From the NCBI GenBank assembly GCA_033398695.1, contig CM065804.1:122631501-122695500 (forward strand): a stretch of 64,000 bases of DNA, in the 5' to 3' direction. Positions 23,569-33,501 of the stretch are shown here, in pieces. Under the pieces are notes generated by a model, which saw only the letters and a list, made by a program, of their open reading frames with translations, was not told the origin of the DNA and did no database searches. Both the position numbers and the translations under genes were made by a program. Source of the DNA: Orobanche coerulescens. Lineage: Eukaryota; Streptophyta; Magnoliopsida; Lamiales; Orobanchaceae. How positions within the stretch are numbered: the first letter of the stretch is position 1; each line of letters starts with the position of its first letter.

Positions 23569-23990
23569 TTAGCGCACGCTAATTTTGTTGTGTAGTGCAC
23601 GCTAATGTCGTTGTGTAGCGCACACTATATTCGTCATGTAGTGCGCGCTAATGACTCGTATACAACAGTGGCAGTAGGTTGTTTCTGTTCTCTGGACAAG
23701 CACGTTAGCGCACGCTAAATATGTATATTAGCGCATGCTATGGCTGAGACATAGCGCATTCTAGGTTTGTGGCAGCGCGCGCTAATTCGGTAGACCAGAC
23801 TGGGTAGAATGTTTCTGGACTCGGGATGGCGAACAGGTAGCGCACGCTATAGCTCGATAGCGTGCGCTATTGGGGGACTGTTAGTGCACGCTATTTTCTA
23901 GTAGCGCACGTTAATGGGTCAAAACCGCAGGTTCTGGACCAGTTTTGGCTGGTTAGCGCGCGCTAATCGTGAGCCGTTAGTGCACGCTAA
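23569..23990. repeat. U3 palindrome array of E5 (TTAGCGCACGCTAA type)
   Basis: About fourteen copies in 420 bases, from perfect TTAGCGCACGCTAA (23569-23582) to forms such as ATAGCGTGCGCTAT and TTAGCGCGCGCTAA. Copies often come in facing pairs separated by 10-20 bases. The TATA box follows 10 bases later. Confidence 0.85.
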
Positions 23991-24000
23991 ACCATCTTGT

Positions 24001-24008
24001 TATATATA
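24001..24008 (+). promoter_or_regulatory. TATA box of E5 3' LTR
   Basis: TATATATA before CCCGAGAGTTGACCC, a block that E9 shares (near 59116). Placed right after the palindrome array. Confidence 0.65.
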
Positions 24009-26044
24009 CCCGAGAGTTGACCCGGATCCGTCCATTTTACTCACTTCTCTTCCTCCCCGCAGCCCTAGCGATCCAGAGGCGATTTGGAAGTGATTTCTTC
24101 TTCCAATCACCTCAACTATCATCTTCCTTGAGTTCTTGGTGTATATTAACAACATCCACTCGTATTCTTCGTCTTTAATCCAAGGGAATCTCTTAGAACC
24201 CTATTTTTGAAAAATTTTAGGGTTTTCGAGTTTTTATCCAATTCGTTCCGTATTGTTGATTAATCCATGATGTATATGATTAATCATGGTGGTATTCTTG
24301 TTTTCCCTACGAGTTCATGGTAAGTTTCGTGGTATTTGTGAAATCGAGAGGGTTCGATTGCGATCCACCCTCGTTGTTGTTTTGTACGAATTTACATGAA
24401 TCGTAGGTGGGTTTTCGGGTGTAATCCATTTCCGTAATCATTTAGAAATGGTTGTGATTGTATTCTTCGAATCATTAGGTTCGGGTTTATCAGTTCCTAG
24501 CGATCGTGGTTGTTTCTCTGTTCCGTCCGTTTCGTCGTTAATTACTCAAGGCAAGTATTCTTGGAAACCGTTATGTTTAACATGAAATGGTGATGTATAT
24601 TATGTGTGTGCTTTGCTCACTCTGGGAGGGTCCGACGGGGCCTCGGGGGAATCCATGACTTCACTCCTGATTCACGAGCTTGTTCGCTAGCTAGTTCGGG
24701 AGGGTCCTTAGAGGCCTCGAATGGGATCAGTGGTTTCGCCCCGGTCCTAGGCGATGCCTATGCGTGATTTGTTTTATGATCATGGCCAGTTCGGGAGGGT
24801 CCTTAGAGGCCTCAAATGGGACCAGTGGTTTCGCCCCGGTCCTAGGTAAATTGATTATTGACTGTTCGTTTTCCGAAAAAGACATGTCTGGTTTTGGATT
24901 TTGAAATGACTTGATGCATGTACTATGAAATGTGTAAGTGAATGGTTTGCCTTGATTACTTGTACTAGCGTAATTTCTAACCCCTTTGGGGACCCGTTTT
25001 GGAGAAATTCTTGTTATGAATTTCAAGTGGTGTTCAGCCGGTCGAGCGGGAAGTGGAACAGTAGAGGATGCTGGCCGGGGATATTGACGTGTGCAATGGA
25101 GCCCCTTTATTTCAGTTGTCCATTTTGATGTGTTTTTTTTCCAAACTTGTGAACTTTAGATAGTACTCGCGAGTACTTAGGCACTTTTGATTTGGGATAT
25201 ATTTTGTATGTTAAATCGTATTTGTGAATTAGGTTGATGTCCTGTTTACCGGTTGTACCGGGTGATTTCATTTAGCTATTGTTGTGGTGTTGTGTGTTTC
25301 TCGCTAACCGAAATGGTTAGACGAGCGGTATTGTTCATTTAGCCTGGTGGGTCTCACGTAGGGGTCCACGACGATGTAATATGTCCTGAATATCTTGTGG
25401 GTGTTACACTATGTGGGACCTACGAGGCTAATTAATTTATACCACTCATCTAACCATCTCGATTAGCGAGAAAACACACATCAACAAGACACAAATTAAA
25501 TAAAAGGCCCGGTATAACCGGTAAAGCAGACATCATCGAAAATCACACATAAAATTTAGTATACAATCCATCTTCCAACTTTAAAACGCCTAAATACTCG
25601 CGAGGACAGTTTAAAAGTTTGAAAACAGACGTTTTAAAATGGACAACTGAGATAAGGAACATCATGAACATCAGAAACATTACTCGAGTATTCAAAACAA
25701 TTCCAAGTACAACAATACCGAATGGAACAAGGTACAAAACACAGACATAAATAAGACACAACATCACTCTTGCCCATCATTTTCGTGCCGACCCGGTACA
25801 CGTCTTTCCCCTCTCGTGGATCCTGAAATACATGAAAGGTATTTCCCCCAAAAAGGGGTTAGCCATCGAATAGCTAGTACAAGTATATCGAATATGAGAC
25901 ACAATACTTCTCAACAATAAAGTAAATGTAATCATCATTTCATCAAACCCAAGACTAGTATTCCGGAATACTAAATTTCATAACATCACATTTCAATACA
26001 TACGTGATTAACCATGTGTTGTGTCGAGATTTATATGTCTCAAC

Positions 26045-26520
26045 AGGCGATCGCCTCAGAGACCGGGCGACCGAGCCAGAGCCCAGCGGCCAAGGTAGAT
26101 TGGCCGACCGAAGGTCCCAGGACAAGTTCCGGTTCCGAGCGATCGACATATAAGGCGATCGTCTCTCGGTACTTGGCGATCGACCCCTGGAGACCGACCA
26201 AATGACGACCGCCTCATGCCACACAAAGCCATCGATCGTCCAGTTGGAAAAGGCCTAAGCTCGGGACAGAGTCCCACATGCAGATCCGGAAAAGGCGCCG
26301 CAGCACATGGATCGTTGACCACAGCCTGTCAGCATCTTCCCACCAACCGACAGACCCGCCGAAAGGTGTGCAGTGGGACCGCCCGTGACAGCGACTCAGG
26401 ACGCGTGCCGGCTCCTCATTGGACCGCACAGCTGGCTGCCAGAAGCAGCCGCAGGCTTTAAGGTAGACAGACCATGTGACATAAAGACGATCGCCCCTTA
26501 TTATATTTCATGAAAGGCGA
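26045..26520. repeat. U3 motif array of E8 (GGCGATCGCC type)
   Basis: The palindrome GGCGATCGCC is complete near 26045. Partial copies (GCGATCG, GACGATCGCC, GGCGATCGTC) recur through the U3, about ten in all, and the last, GGCGATCGCCCG, lies just over 30 bases before the TATA box. The 3' LTR has the same array (29226-29706). GATCGC also recurs in the coding interior, so part of the signal could be base composition. Confidence 0.6.
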
Positions 26521-26552
26521 TCGCCCGTCGAAAAACAGAGCATCTCAGCTCC

Positions 26553-26560
26553 TATAAATA
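26553..26560 (+). promoter_or_regulatory. TATA box of E8 5' LTR
   Basis: TATAAATA followed by GAAGGCTTCC. In the 3' LTR the first T has become C (CATAAATA near 29735). Confidence 0.65.
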
Positions 26561-27079
26561 GAAGGCTTCCTGCATTTGGACAAGGGGCTGCTTCTTAACA
26601 AGTCCAACTCATAACTTGGCTTTATTACTCTTGGCAACAGCTATCTCTCGGTTCTTTCTTCTATCTCAGCACCTCTTACACGAAAGACGGTCGGCAGAGA
26701 CGAAACACGTAGAGCTTTGCTCAAGAGCTAGATAAATAGGATCTTTTACACTCATTGTAATCGCATCCTTACATTAATACTTGTATCCCCGAATATTTGT
26801 ATTAATAACATCTCGCGAGAGCATTCAAGCCATGGCCTAACAAACCTGGCAAATCTTGTGTTTTTCCATTCCCTCGGACGTGCTCTCGCAATTTGCTGTT
26901 GCTCGACCATTCCAACAATATCTATCTTTGGATAATATTTCGGGCAACAACAATTTGCGCTAGAGGAAGGGGATCTAACCCTCAATTTTATTCCTACCGT
27001 ATCGAAGAACACTCACTGTTCTCCGGGATATATACCTTAAGAAACACTCACTGTTCTTCAGAGAAAAGCTTCCAAAATC

Positions 27080-28433
27080 ATGACTTATGCCTCTGCATCG
27101 AAGAAAGCCGCTGGCCGATCCGCCAGACGCATCATTCCGTCTCAATACGAGCTACAACCTATGGCGGAGGGTAGCTGCCGCGGTCCGAGATTCTCGATCC
27201 CGCCCCCGAAGGACGGCCTAAGCCTCTCGCTCGATCAGTTCCAAACCGCGGAACAGATCGAAAAGGCCTTGGCCATCCTACTGGAGCGACGAAGAGCTTT
27301 CGACGCGCCGCCCTCTATAACCCCCTCGGCCATCCGCCGCATGAACAAACGGAAGTTCAAGACGTTACTGACTGAGCGATCGCCAGAAGGCCCCCATTCG
27401 CAAGAAGAGGTGCTCGCAAGCCGGGGCACCTCTGTTTTCGATCGCCTAGGCAGCGACCCATCATGGTGACCGGGGAAATCTGGCCCCATCCACAAGACGA
27501 CGGAGCTCGAGTCCGTCACCAGGAGTTCGGCGTATCCGACTCCTAGAAGGCCGACCAGCCATCTGGATCCTCCTCACCGAAGAACCCAGGTCGGCAACAG
27601 CGGAGTCAGGAGATCGGTACACGATCGCCTCGGCTCCCGCTCTAAAAGCCGAGCCACGAGCGACCAAGCTACAGCTATGACCGCGATGCAACGCCAGCTC
27701 GACGACATGAAGGCGCTCCTAGAATCTGGGGCAGGCGCCAATAGCATGATCGTCGGGCCGAGCGAGCCGCTCATGGTCCACATCGAGCTTGACCACGTGC
27801 AGTGAAGGATCGCTCCTCCACAAACACCTTTATACGAGGGGAGGTCGGACCCCGAGACTCACCTGAGCAAGTTCCGCATCTATATGACTGGGTGTGGGTC
27901 ATCGGACGCGACCATATGCCGAATGTTCCCACTGACGCTGGACGACCTTGCCCACAGGTGGTACACCTCACTGCCGTCGCGATCCATGAATTCCTTTGAT
28001 CAACTGGCGAACAGCTTCACAGCCTACTTCGCCGCCAAGGTCACTCAGACGGAAGGTCCCAATCGCATGATGCAAATCAGGCAGGGAGAACCAGAGTCCG
28101 ACGCAGACTACATCGACTGGGTAGATGAGATCATCCTCAACGGCACGCCCGTAAGCAATGAGATCGCCCTCTACTCGGTCCTAGGGGGATTCCATGGTCT
28201 TTCGCCTATGTTCAGGCATCTTACGAAGGACCATCCCCCGACCTACGCGATCTTCCGCGCTAGAGCCGCAGACTTTCTGGCCAGGCAAATGTTTCTTAGC
28301 CTATGAGCAGCACGATCGGCGCCCGAACGACGGTCTCCAGTCTTCCAGCCTGATCGCCGATATCACGCTACATCACCAAAACTAGAGGACTCGCTCGCCA
28401 TCTGCAGTTCATCATCTAACATGTTGGACTAAG
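27080..28433 (+). pseudogene. gag: E8 gag protein, nonsense-disrupted
   Basis: One frame runs from ATG 27080 (MTYASASKKAAGRSARR) to TAA near 28433, with TGA stops at 27467-27469, 27803-27805 and 28304-28306 and no frameshift. The N-terminal third is basic and Ser/Pro-rich. A short helical segment MQRQLDDMKALLESG follows near 27686. The capsid-like retrotransposon gag domain occupies about 27815-28300, with PLYEGRSDPETHLSKF, then RWYTSLPSRSMNSFDQL and MMQIRQGEPES. No zinc knuckle is visible. The large, nearly clean frame suggests the protein was functional fairly recently. Confidence 0.85.
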
Positions 28434-29183
28434 GCACGAGATCGCCTCCCCCGCACAACGTACACCGTCGAAGGGCGGCATTTAACATGACGATCCGAGG
28501 TGGAAGAGTGTAGCCATGGTCATGGTGGTCGATGGAACCGACTGCTTAGGCCATGCAAGGTTCCTTTGGGCTGAGATCGCTCGCCCTTCGTTTAAATACG
28601 AGGCGGGCGTAGTCGAAGAAACCTCCAAGCAAATCAGGGGACATGATCGCCCACCCTCAAAGGTTCATCATCTAACATGGTGAACCCAGACAATGCAACG
28701 CATCACTACCCCCGTCTCAACGTATATCGTCGAGGATTTCCATCTAACATGACGATCCGAGGTAGAAAAGAGCTAACTAGCCGCGGATGTGGAGTTGATT
28801 AATCCGACGACGCCCCACGCAAGGACTCCTCTAGACCAAGACCGCACGCCCTTCGTTTAAATACGAGGCGAGGCGCAGCCTAATAGAGGACCCTCATAAT
28901 AAAATGAGTCACGAGACAGATAATGTCGCTCGCGTATAAGACACGGTCATAGAGTCGGTCCATCGAAATCCGCGACTGTGCAAGATTCCTCAATGACGAA
29001 ACAATCAGCTTTCTATGAGGGATCGACCAAAATTATTTATTGCAGGTACAAGACCGAAGATAGCTAGCCAATCGACCAGATCGCCCAAGTCCGAAACCAA
29101 AGTCCGCTCAACGGATCGCCCGTCTTCACCCTACACGATCGCCAGCAAGAACCACCTCGCCCCATGTCTTCAACATCGGAGCA
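28434..29183 (+). repeat. E8 non-coding interior with a duplicated segment
   Basis: No frame of note. A block of about 220-240 bases is repeated in degenerate form (about 28400-28640 and 28665-28880). Both copies hold TTCATCATCTAACATG, TAACATGACGATCCGAGG, and CCTTCGTTTAAATACGAGGC. The region lies where pol would be in an autonomous element. Confidence 0.7.
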
Positions 29184-29197
29184 AGCTGGGGGGCAAT
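29184..29197 (+). other. E8 polypurine tract
   Basis: AAGCTGGGGGGCAA followed by the LTR start. Purine-rich and correctly placed to prime plus-strand synthesis. Confidence 0.65.
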
Positions 29198-30130
29198 TGT
29201 TGTGTCGAGATTTATACGTCTCAACAGGCAATCGCCTCAGGGACCGGGCGACCGAGCCAGAGCCCAGTGGCCAAGGCAGATTGGCCGACCGAAGGTCCCA
29301 GGACAAGTCCCGGTGCCGAGCGATCGACATCTAAGGCTATCGTCTCTCGGTACTTGGCGATCGACCGCTGGTGATCGACCAAATGACGACCGCCTCATGC
29401 CACACGAAGCGATCGATTGTCCAGTCGGCAAAGGCCTAAGCTCAGGACAGAGTCCCACATGCAGATACGGAAAAGGCGCCGCAACACATGGATTTTTGAC
29501 CACAGCCTGTCAGCATCTTCCCACCAACCGATAGACCCGCCGAAAGGTGTGCAGTGGGACTGCCCGTGACAGCGACTCAGGACGCGTGCCGGCTCCTCAT
29601 TGGACCGCACAGCTGGCTGCCAGCAGCAGCCGCATGCTTTAAGGCAGACAGCCCATGTGACATAAAGACGATCGCTCCTTATTATATTGCATGAAAGGCG
29701 ATCGCCCGTCGAAAAACAGAGCATCTCAGCTCCCATAAATAGAAGGCTTCCTGCATTTGGACAAGGGGCTGCTTCTTAACAAGTCCAACTCATAACTTGG
29801 CTTTGTTACTCTTGGCAACAGCTATCTCTCGGTTCTTTCTTCTCTCTCAGCACCTCTTACACAAAAGACGGTCGGCAGAGATGAAACACGTAGAGCTTCG
29901 CTCAAGAGCTAGATAAATAGGATCTTTTACACTCATTGTAATCGCATTCTTACATTAATACTTGTATCCCCGAATATTTGTATTAATAACATCTCGCGAG
30001 AGCATTCAAGCCCGGGCCTAACAAACCCGGCAAATCTTGTGTTTTTTCATTCCCTCGGATGTGCTCTCGCAATTTGCTGTTGCTCGACCATTCCAGCAAT
30101 ATCTATCTTCGGATAATATTTCGGGCAACA
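29198..30130 (+). repeat. E8 3' LTR
   Basis: 933 bp, identical in length to the 5' LTR and, over the stretches compared by eye, only a few per cent different. Confidence 0.93.
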
Positions 30131-30895
30131 AGACCATGGAACCGCACCAACGGAATCAGAACCCTTTGAGACCCTATCGGACCCTCCCAGGCTGGTTAAC
30201 CCAAAAATATTCGTGGAACCGCACCAACGGCAACGGAACCCTCTGAGGCCCTGTCGGACCCTCCTAGAGTGAATATACACAATCATATAATTCATATACC
30301 ACACTTTAAAAGTCGAGAATGTACAATCATAAATATACACTTGCCTTTGAGACATCGAGAATCGAGAGAAAAGTGTATAAGCTCGATAGGTCCAAGAATG
30401 CACTTCCAGCACCTAATAGATATCGTAAGGAACACGATGATTAATAATCCATACTCGATTCACACGAGGAAACTCCTGAAACCCGCCTATCATTTACAAT
30501 TCTCAAAGGATAATTATCTAAAGGTTGGAAATCATCCAAATCCTCTCTAACCCGAATAATATACAGAAACATCCATATACTCATGATGAGAACATGAGTA
30601 CGGGGTAGATACATTATAATCCCAAGGATTTGAAGCTTCAAAATGGATAAATCGGACGGATCTAATAAAACCCTCCAAAATATCCCCAAACTAGGGTTCT
30701 AAGGAATTTACCTTGATTAAGAGAGAATGAATGGATTAGATGTTGTATACTCCTTATTATTCTTCCAAAGATGATGATGGATGACGAAACATTGCCCCCA
30801 AATTGCCTCTAAATCACCCTCTCGTTCTCTCTCGTTGAAAATGAAGAAAAAAGATGAAAAATGACAAAGAACAGGGCCCCTATATACTGCGTCTC

Positions 30896-31392
30896 ATTAA
30901 CACATGCTAAAACTCAACGTTAGCGCACGCTAATAGGGTCACCCGGTAGTCCAGTAGCTTCTGACCTGCGATGTTAGCGTGCGCTACCACATCCTTAGCG
31001 TGCGCTAACTGTTACCATGCAAAAATTCCAAACTCACTGCCCATCTCGCTAGCGTGCGCTACATCGGGCACTAGCGCGCACTACGCAATACCTATAGCGT
31101 GCGATGGCTGACGCCTAGCATGCGTTAAATGTTAGTCCAAAGAACATAATCACCCCACTGCCCCTGCCATCTCAGCCCATTAGCGTGTGCTACATGCGAT
31201 GCTAGCATGCGCTACTCAACATGAATAGCGTGTGTTAGCTCATGCCTAGCGTGCGATAACTGCTAGTCCATGGGGCAAAACCTAGCTAGTGCCTCTTCTA
31301 ATACCGGACCATTAGCGTGCGCTACAAGAGAAGCTAGCGTGCTCTACTCAATAGAAATAGCCTGTGTTAGCTTACGCCTAGCGTACGCTATC
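30896..31392. repeat. U3 palindrome array of E7 (TTAGCGCACGCTAA type)
   Basis: About sixteen degenerate copies, most written TTAGCGTGCGCTAC or CTAGCGTGCGCTAC on this strand. On the reverse strand the array precedes a TATATA at 30881-30886. It has the same motif family as E5, E6 and E9, with more decay. Confidence 0.8.
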
Positions 31393-31553
31393 TGCCTCTC
31401 TCAAAACATCGCTAAAAAGTCCAATCACCACGAACATGTCCCGAAACGTACGAAACTCTAAACTCAACAACAACATCTCAATAAGTACTTACAAGAGTGA
31501 CAAAAGTGAAAGGATGTCAAAGCCAACAATTCATATAATGTATGGGTCTTACA

Positions 31554-31626
31554 TTCTCCCCCTTTAAAAAGAAGTTTCGTCCCAAAACTTAAGAAATAAA
31601 AAGTTCGGGGTATCCCAATATAATAT
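31554..31626 (-). pseudogene. E7 pol 3' end and polypurine tract
   Basis: On the reverse strand the last codons read YPELFIS then TAA, followed by GGGACGAAACTT and the purine tract AAAGGGGGAGAA next to the LTR. The rest of this element's interior is absent: at about 31627 the sequence becomes the truncated E3 5' LTR. Confidence 0.75.
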
Positions 31627-33363
31627 CCTTGTTGTTTTCGAAACATTAGGTAGTCGGAATCGCATTTTATTTTAGCGCTTTAGTTTCTGTCTCGAACTTG
31701 TCGTGAGTCTATCTGTTGATACACCTTCGTGTCCTCCGATCGATCTTCGTCGAGACGTCGTGCATATCTGGCCTGCTGCCACAGGCAAATTACGGCCGTA
31801 AGCCAAGGCTATTACAGTCGTAATGTTCAACAGTTATGGCCGTTTGTACGAATTATTACGGCCATACGAATTATTACGGCCATAACCTCAGAACTATACG
31901 GCCATAAGTGGGTTTCGTTTATTTATCCAGATTCTTCCCCAGGGCCAGTTACGGCCGTAAAGTGATATAATTACGGCCGTAGTATTCACAAGTTACAGCC
32001 GTATGTATGTGATCTTACGGTTGTAACATCTGTTAGTATATAAACTTACAGGGCCGAGTTTTTCCTCATTTTTCACTCTTCTCTCTTCTCTTCATGTCGG
32101 GGGCGATTCTTGGAGCTAGGATTCATCCGATTTTCACCTAAATTTCATTGTAGAAGTGTATTCGAGCATCATAAAATCAACTTATCACCTAATCATCCAT
32201 TGTTCATCCTCGAATTAAGGTAAAATCTCTTAGAACCCCACTTTTGGGAACTTCGGGGATTTTCGATTTAATGTCCGATTCATTCCGTGTTCTTGATTAA
32301 TCCATGATGTATGTTATTAATCTTAGTGGTATTCATGTTTTCCCGATGAGTTCATGGTAATTTCGTGGTATTTGTGAAGTCGAGAGGGTTTGGTTGTGAT
32401 CCGCCCTCATTGTTGTTTTTGTACGAATTTACATGAATTGTAGGTGTCTTTTCGGGCATATTCCATTTTCGTACTCATGTAGAATTGGTTGTGATTGTAT
32501 TATTCGAATCGTTAGGTTCCTAGTTGTCACTTCCTAGCGATCATGGTTGATTCTCCGTTCCGTTCGTTTCGTCGTTAATTACCGAAGTTAAGTATTCTTG
32601 TGAAACCCTTATGCTAAACATGAAATGGTAATGTATATGTGTGTGATTTGCTCACTCCGACGGGGCCTTGGAGGAATCCAGTGGTTTAGCCCCGGTCCTA
32701 GGTGATGCATGTGCGTGATTTCGAATTTAACTATGGCCAGTCCAGGAGGGTCCATAGAGGCCTCGGATGGAACCAGTGGTTTAGCCCCAGTCCTAGGCAA
32801 GATTGAACTGTGATTATTGACTGTTGTTTTCCAAAAAAGACATGTCTGGTTTTGGATTTTGAAATGACTTGATGCATGTACTATGAAATATGTAAGCGAA
32901 TGGTTTGCCTCGATTAGTTGTACTAGTATAATTTCTAACCCCTTTGGGGACCTGTTTGGGGAAATTTTTGTTATGAATTTCAGGTGGCGTTCAGCCGGTC
33001 GAGCGGGCACTGGAGCAGTACGAGGATGCTGGCCGGGGATGTTGACATGTGCAATGGAGTCCCTTTATTTCCGTTGTCCATTTTGATGTGTTTGTTTTCC
33101 AAACTTGTGAACTTATAGATAGTACTCGCGAGTACCTAAGCACTTTTGATTTGGGATATGTTTTGTATGTTAAATCGTATTTGTAAATTTGGGATGTCCT
33201 GTTTACCGATTGTACCGGGTGATTTGTTTTAGTTATTGTTATGGTGTTGTGTGTTTCTCGCTAACTGAGATGGTTAGATGAGCTGTATTATTTATTTAGC
33301 CTGGTGTCCCACGTAGGGATCCACGGCGCTATAATATACCGTGAATATCTTGGGGGTGTTACA
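31627..33363 (+). repeat. E3 5' LTR, 5'-truncated
   Basis: It begins at ATCCTTG, which corresponds to 56611 in the 3' LTR, so about 350 bases are missing. It keeps the palindrome array (31790-32026), TATATAA (32037-32043), a donor-like AAGGTAAAA at 32219, two GGTCC-type tandem repeat units (about 32655-32805), an acceptor-like TTTCAGGT near 32983, and the tail ending GGGGGTGTTACA. Confidence 0.88.
31790..32026. repeat. U3 palindrome array of E3 5' LTR (TTACGGCCGTAA type)
   Basis: Ten copies: TTACGGCCGTAA is perfect at 31790-31801 and near 31947, and others are one to three bases off (TTACGGCCATAA, TTACAGCCGTAT). The TATA box follows 10 bases after the last. Confidence 0.85.
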
Positions 33364-33368
33364 GAAAA

Positions 33369-33380
33369 TGGTATCGGAGA
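33369..33380 (+). other. E3 primer-binding site
   Basis: TGGTATCGGAGA, six bases after the 5' LTR; two changes from the initiator tRNA-Met type site. Confidence 0.8.
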
Positions 33381-33501
33381 ACTAAGTTTATGGATACCTA
33401 GGATTGTTGGCTAATTGGGTCTATTTGCGTTTTATTTTGCACACTGTCATCCCGCTGCCATCATCTCAGTACTTCCAGTGTTCGTAAGTTTCCTTACTCG
33501 A

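Larger units (their letters stand above)
22119..25408 (+). mobile_element. E5: internally deleted Tekay-type retrotransposon
   Basis: About 36 bases of 5' LTR (TGTAATATCTGCATTTTTCC onward) are joined at about 22154 to the integrase region, followed by a full 2081 bp 3' LTR. Everything between, including promoter, gag, protease and reverse transcriptase, is missing. TTTG at the join occurs in both parent sequences, so a microhomology deletion is likely. Flanks are CTACG (22114-22118) and CTATG (25409-25413), a target duplication with one mismatch. It lies in the tail of the E7 LTR, in the opposite orientation. Confidence 0.85.
23328..25408 (+). repeat. E5 3' LTR
   Basis: 2081 bp, TGTAATATCCGC to GTGGGTGTTACA, preceded by the purine tract GAGAGGGGAGAA. 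Its start and its post-TATA part closely resemble those of E3. The donor-like position reads CAAGGGAATC (24192) and the acceptor-like position ATTTCAAGT (25023); both have lost the GT or AG present in related LTRs. A repeat built on GGGAGGGTCC occurs three times (24624, 24698, 24793). Confidence 0.92.
26017..26949 (+). repeat. E8 5' LTR
   Basis: 933 bp, GC-rich in the first 550 bases, then AT-rich. It contains GGCGATCGCC-type motifs (26045-26520) and TATAAATA at 26553-26560, followed by a leader with TCTTGGCAACAGC. Not similar in sequence to the Tekay-type LTRs. Confidence 0.93.
26017..30130 (+). mobile_element. E8: gag-only LTR retrotransposon (TR-GAG type)
   Basis: Two 933 bp LTRs (TGTTGTGTCG to GGGCAACA, with TGTTG/CAACA terminal inverted repeats) flank a 2.25 kb interior that has a primer-binding-like region (about 26951-26972, TTGCGCTAGAGGAAGGGG), one gag frame and a polypurine tract, but no protease, reverse transcriptase or integrase. 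This matches non-autonomous TR-GAG elements. CCATG flanks it at 26012-26016 and 30134-30138, although three extra bases (AGA) lie between the right LTR end and the second copy. It is inserted in the E7 LTR. The gag type, the different priming site and short LTRs set it apart from the Tekay-type elements; a Tat/Ogre-like affinity is possible but unproven. Confidence 0.85.
22067..31553 (-). mobile_element. E7: reverse-oriented Tekay-type LTR split by E5 and E8
   Basis: Reading the reverse strand, an LTR starts TGTAAGACCCATAC at 31553 and ends GGGGTATTACA at 22067. Its own sequence survives in three parts: 30134-31553, 25414-26016 and 22067-22118, together about 2.07 kb, the usual length for this group. 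E5 sits in the gap 22119-25408 and E8 in 26017-30130. The parts join sensibly: the tail split by E5 matches other LTR tails (TCCAC-ACGCTGTAATAT). It is the 3' LTR of its element, because a polypurine tract and the end of pol lie at 31554-31626. It inserted into the Copia relic, after GTAAT. Confidence 0.82.

Noticed and set aside
26893..27174. Open frame overlapping the E8 5' LTR and gag start as an alternative gene
   Set aside because: It crosses the LTR end and priming region and is out of frame with the clear gag protein starting at 27080.
30131..30300. Small tandem repeat (GGAACCGCACCAACGG) as an independent satellite
   Set aside because: On the reverse strand it is the U5 repeat of the E7 LTR, equivalent to the GGGAGGGTCC repeats of E5.
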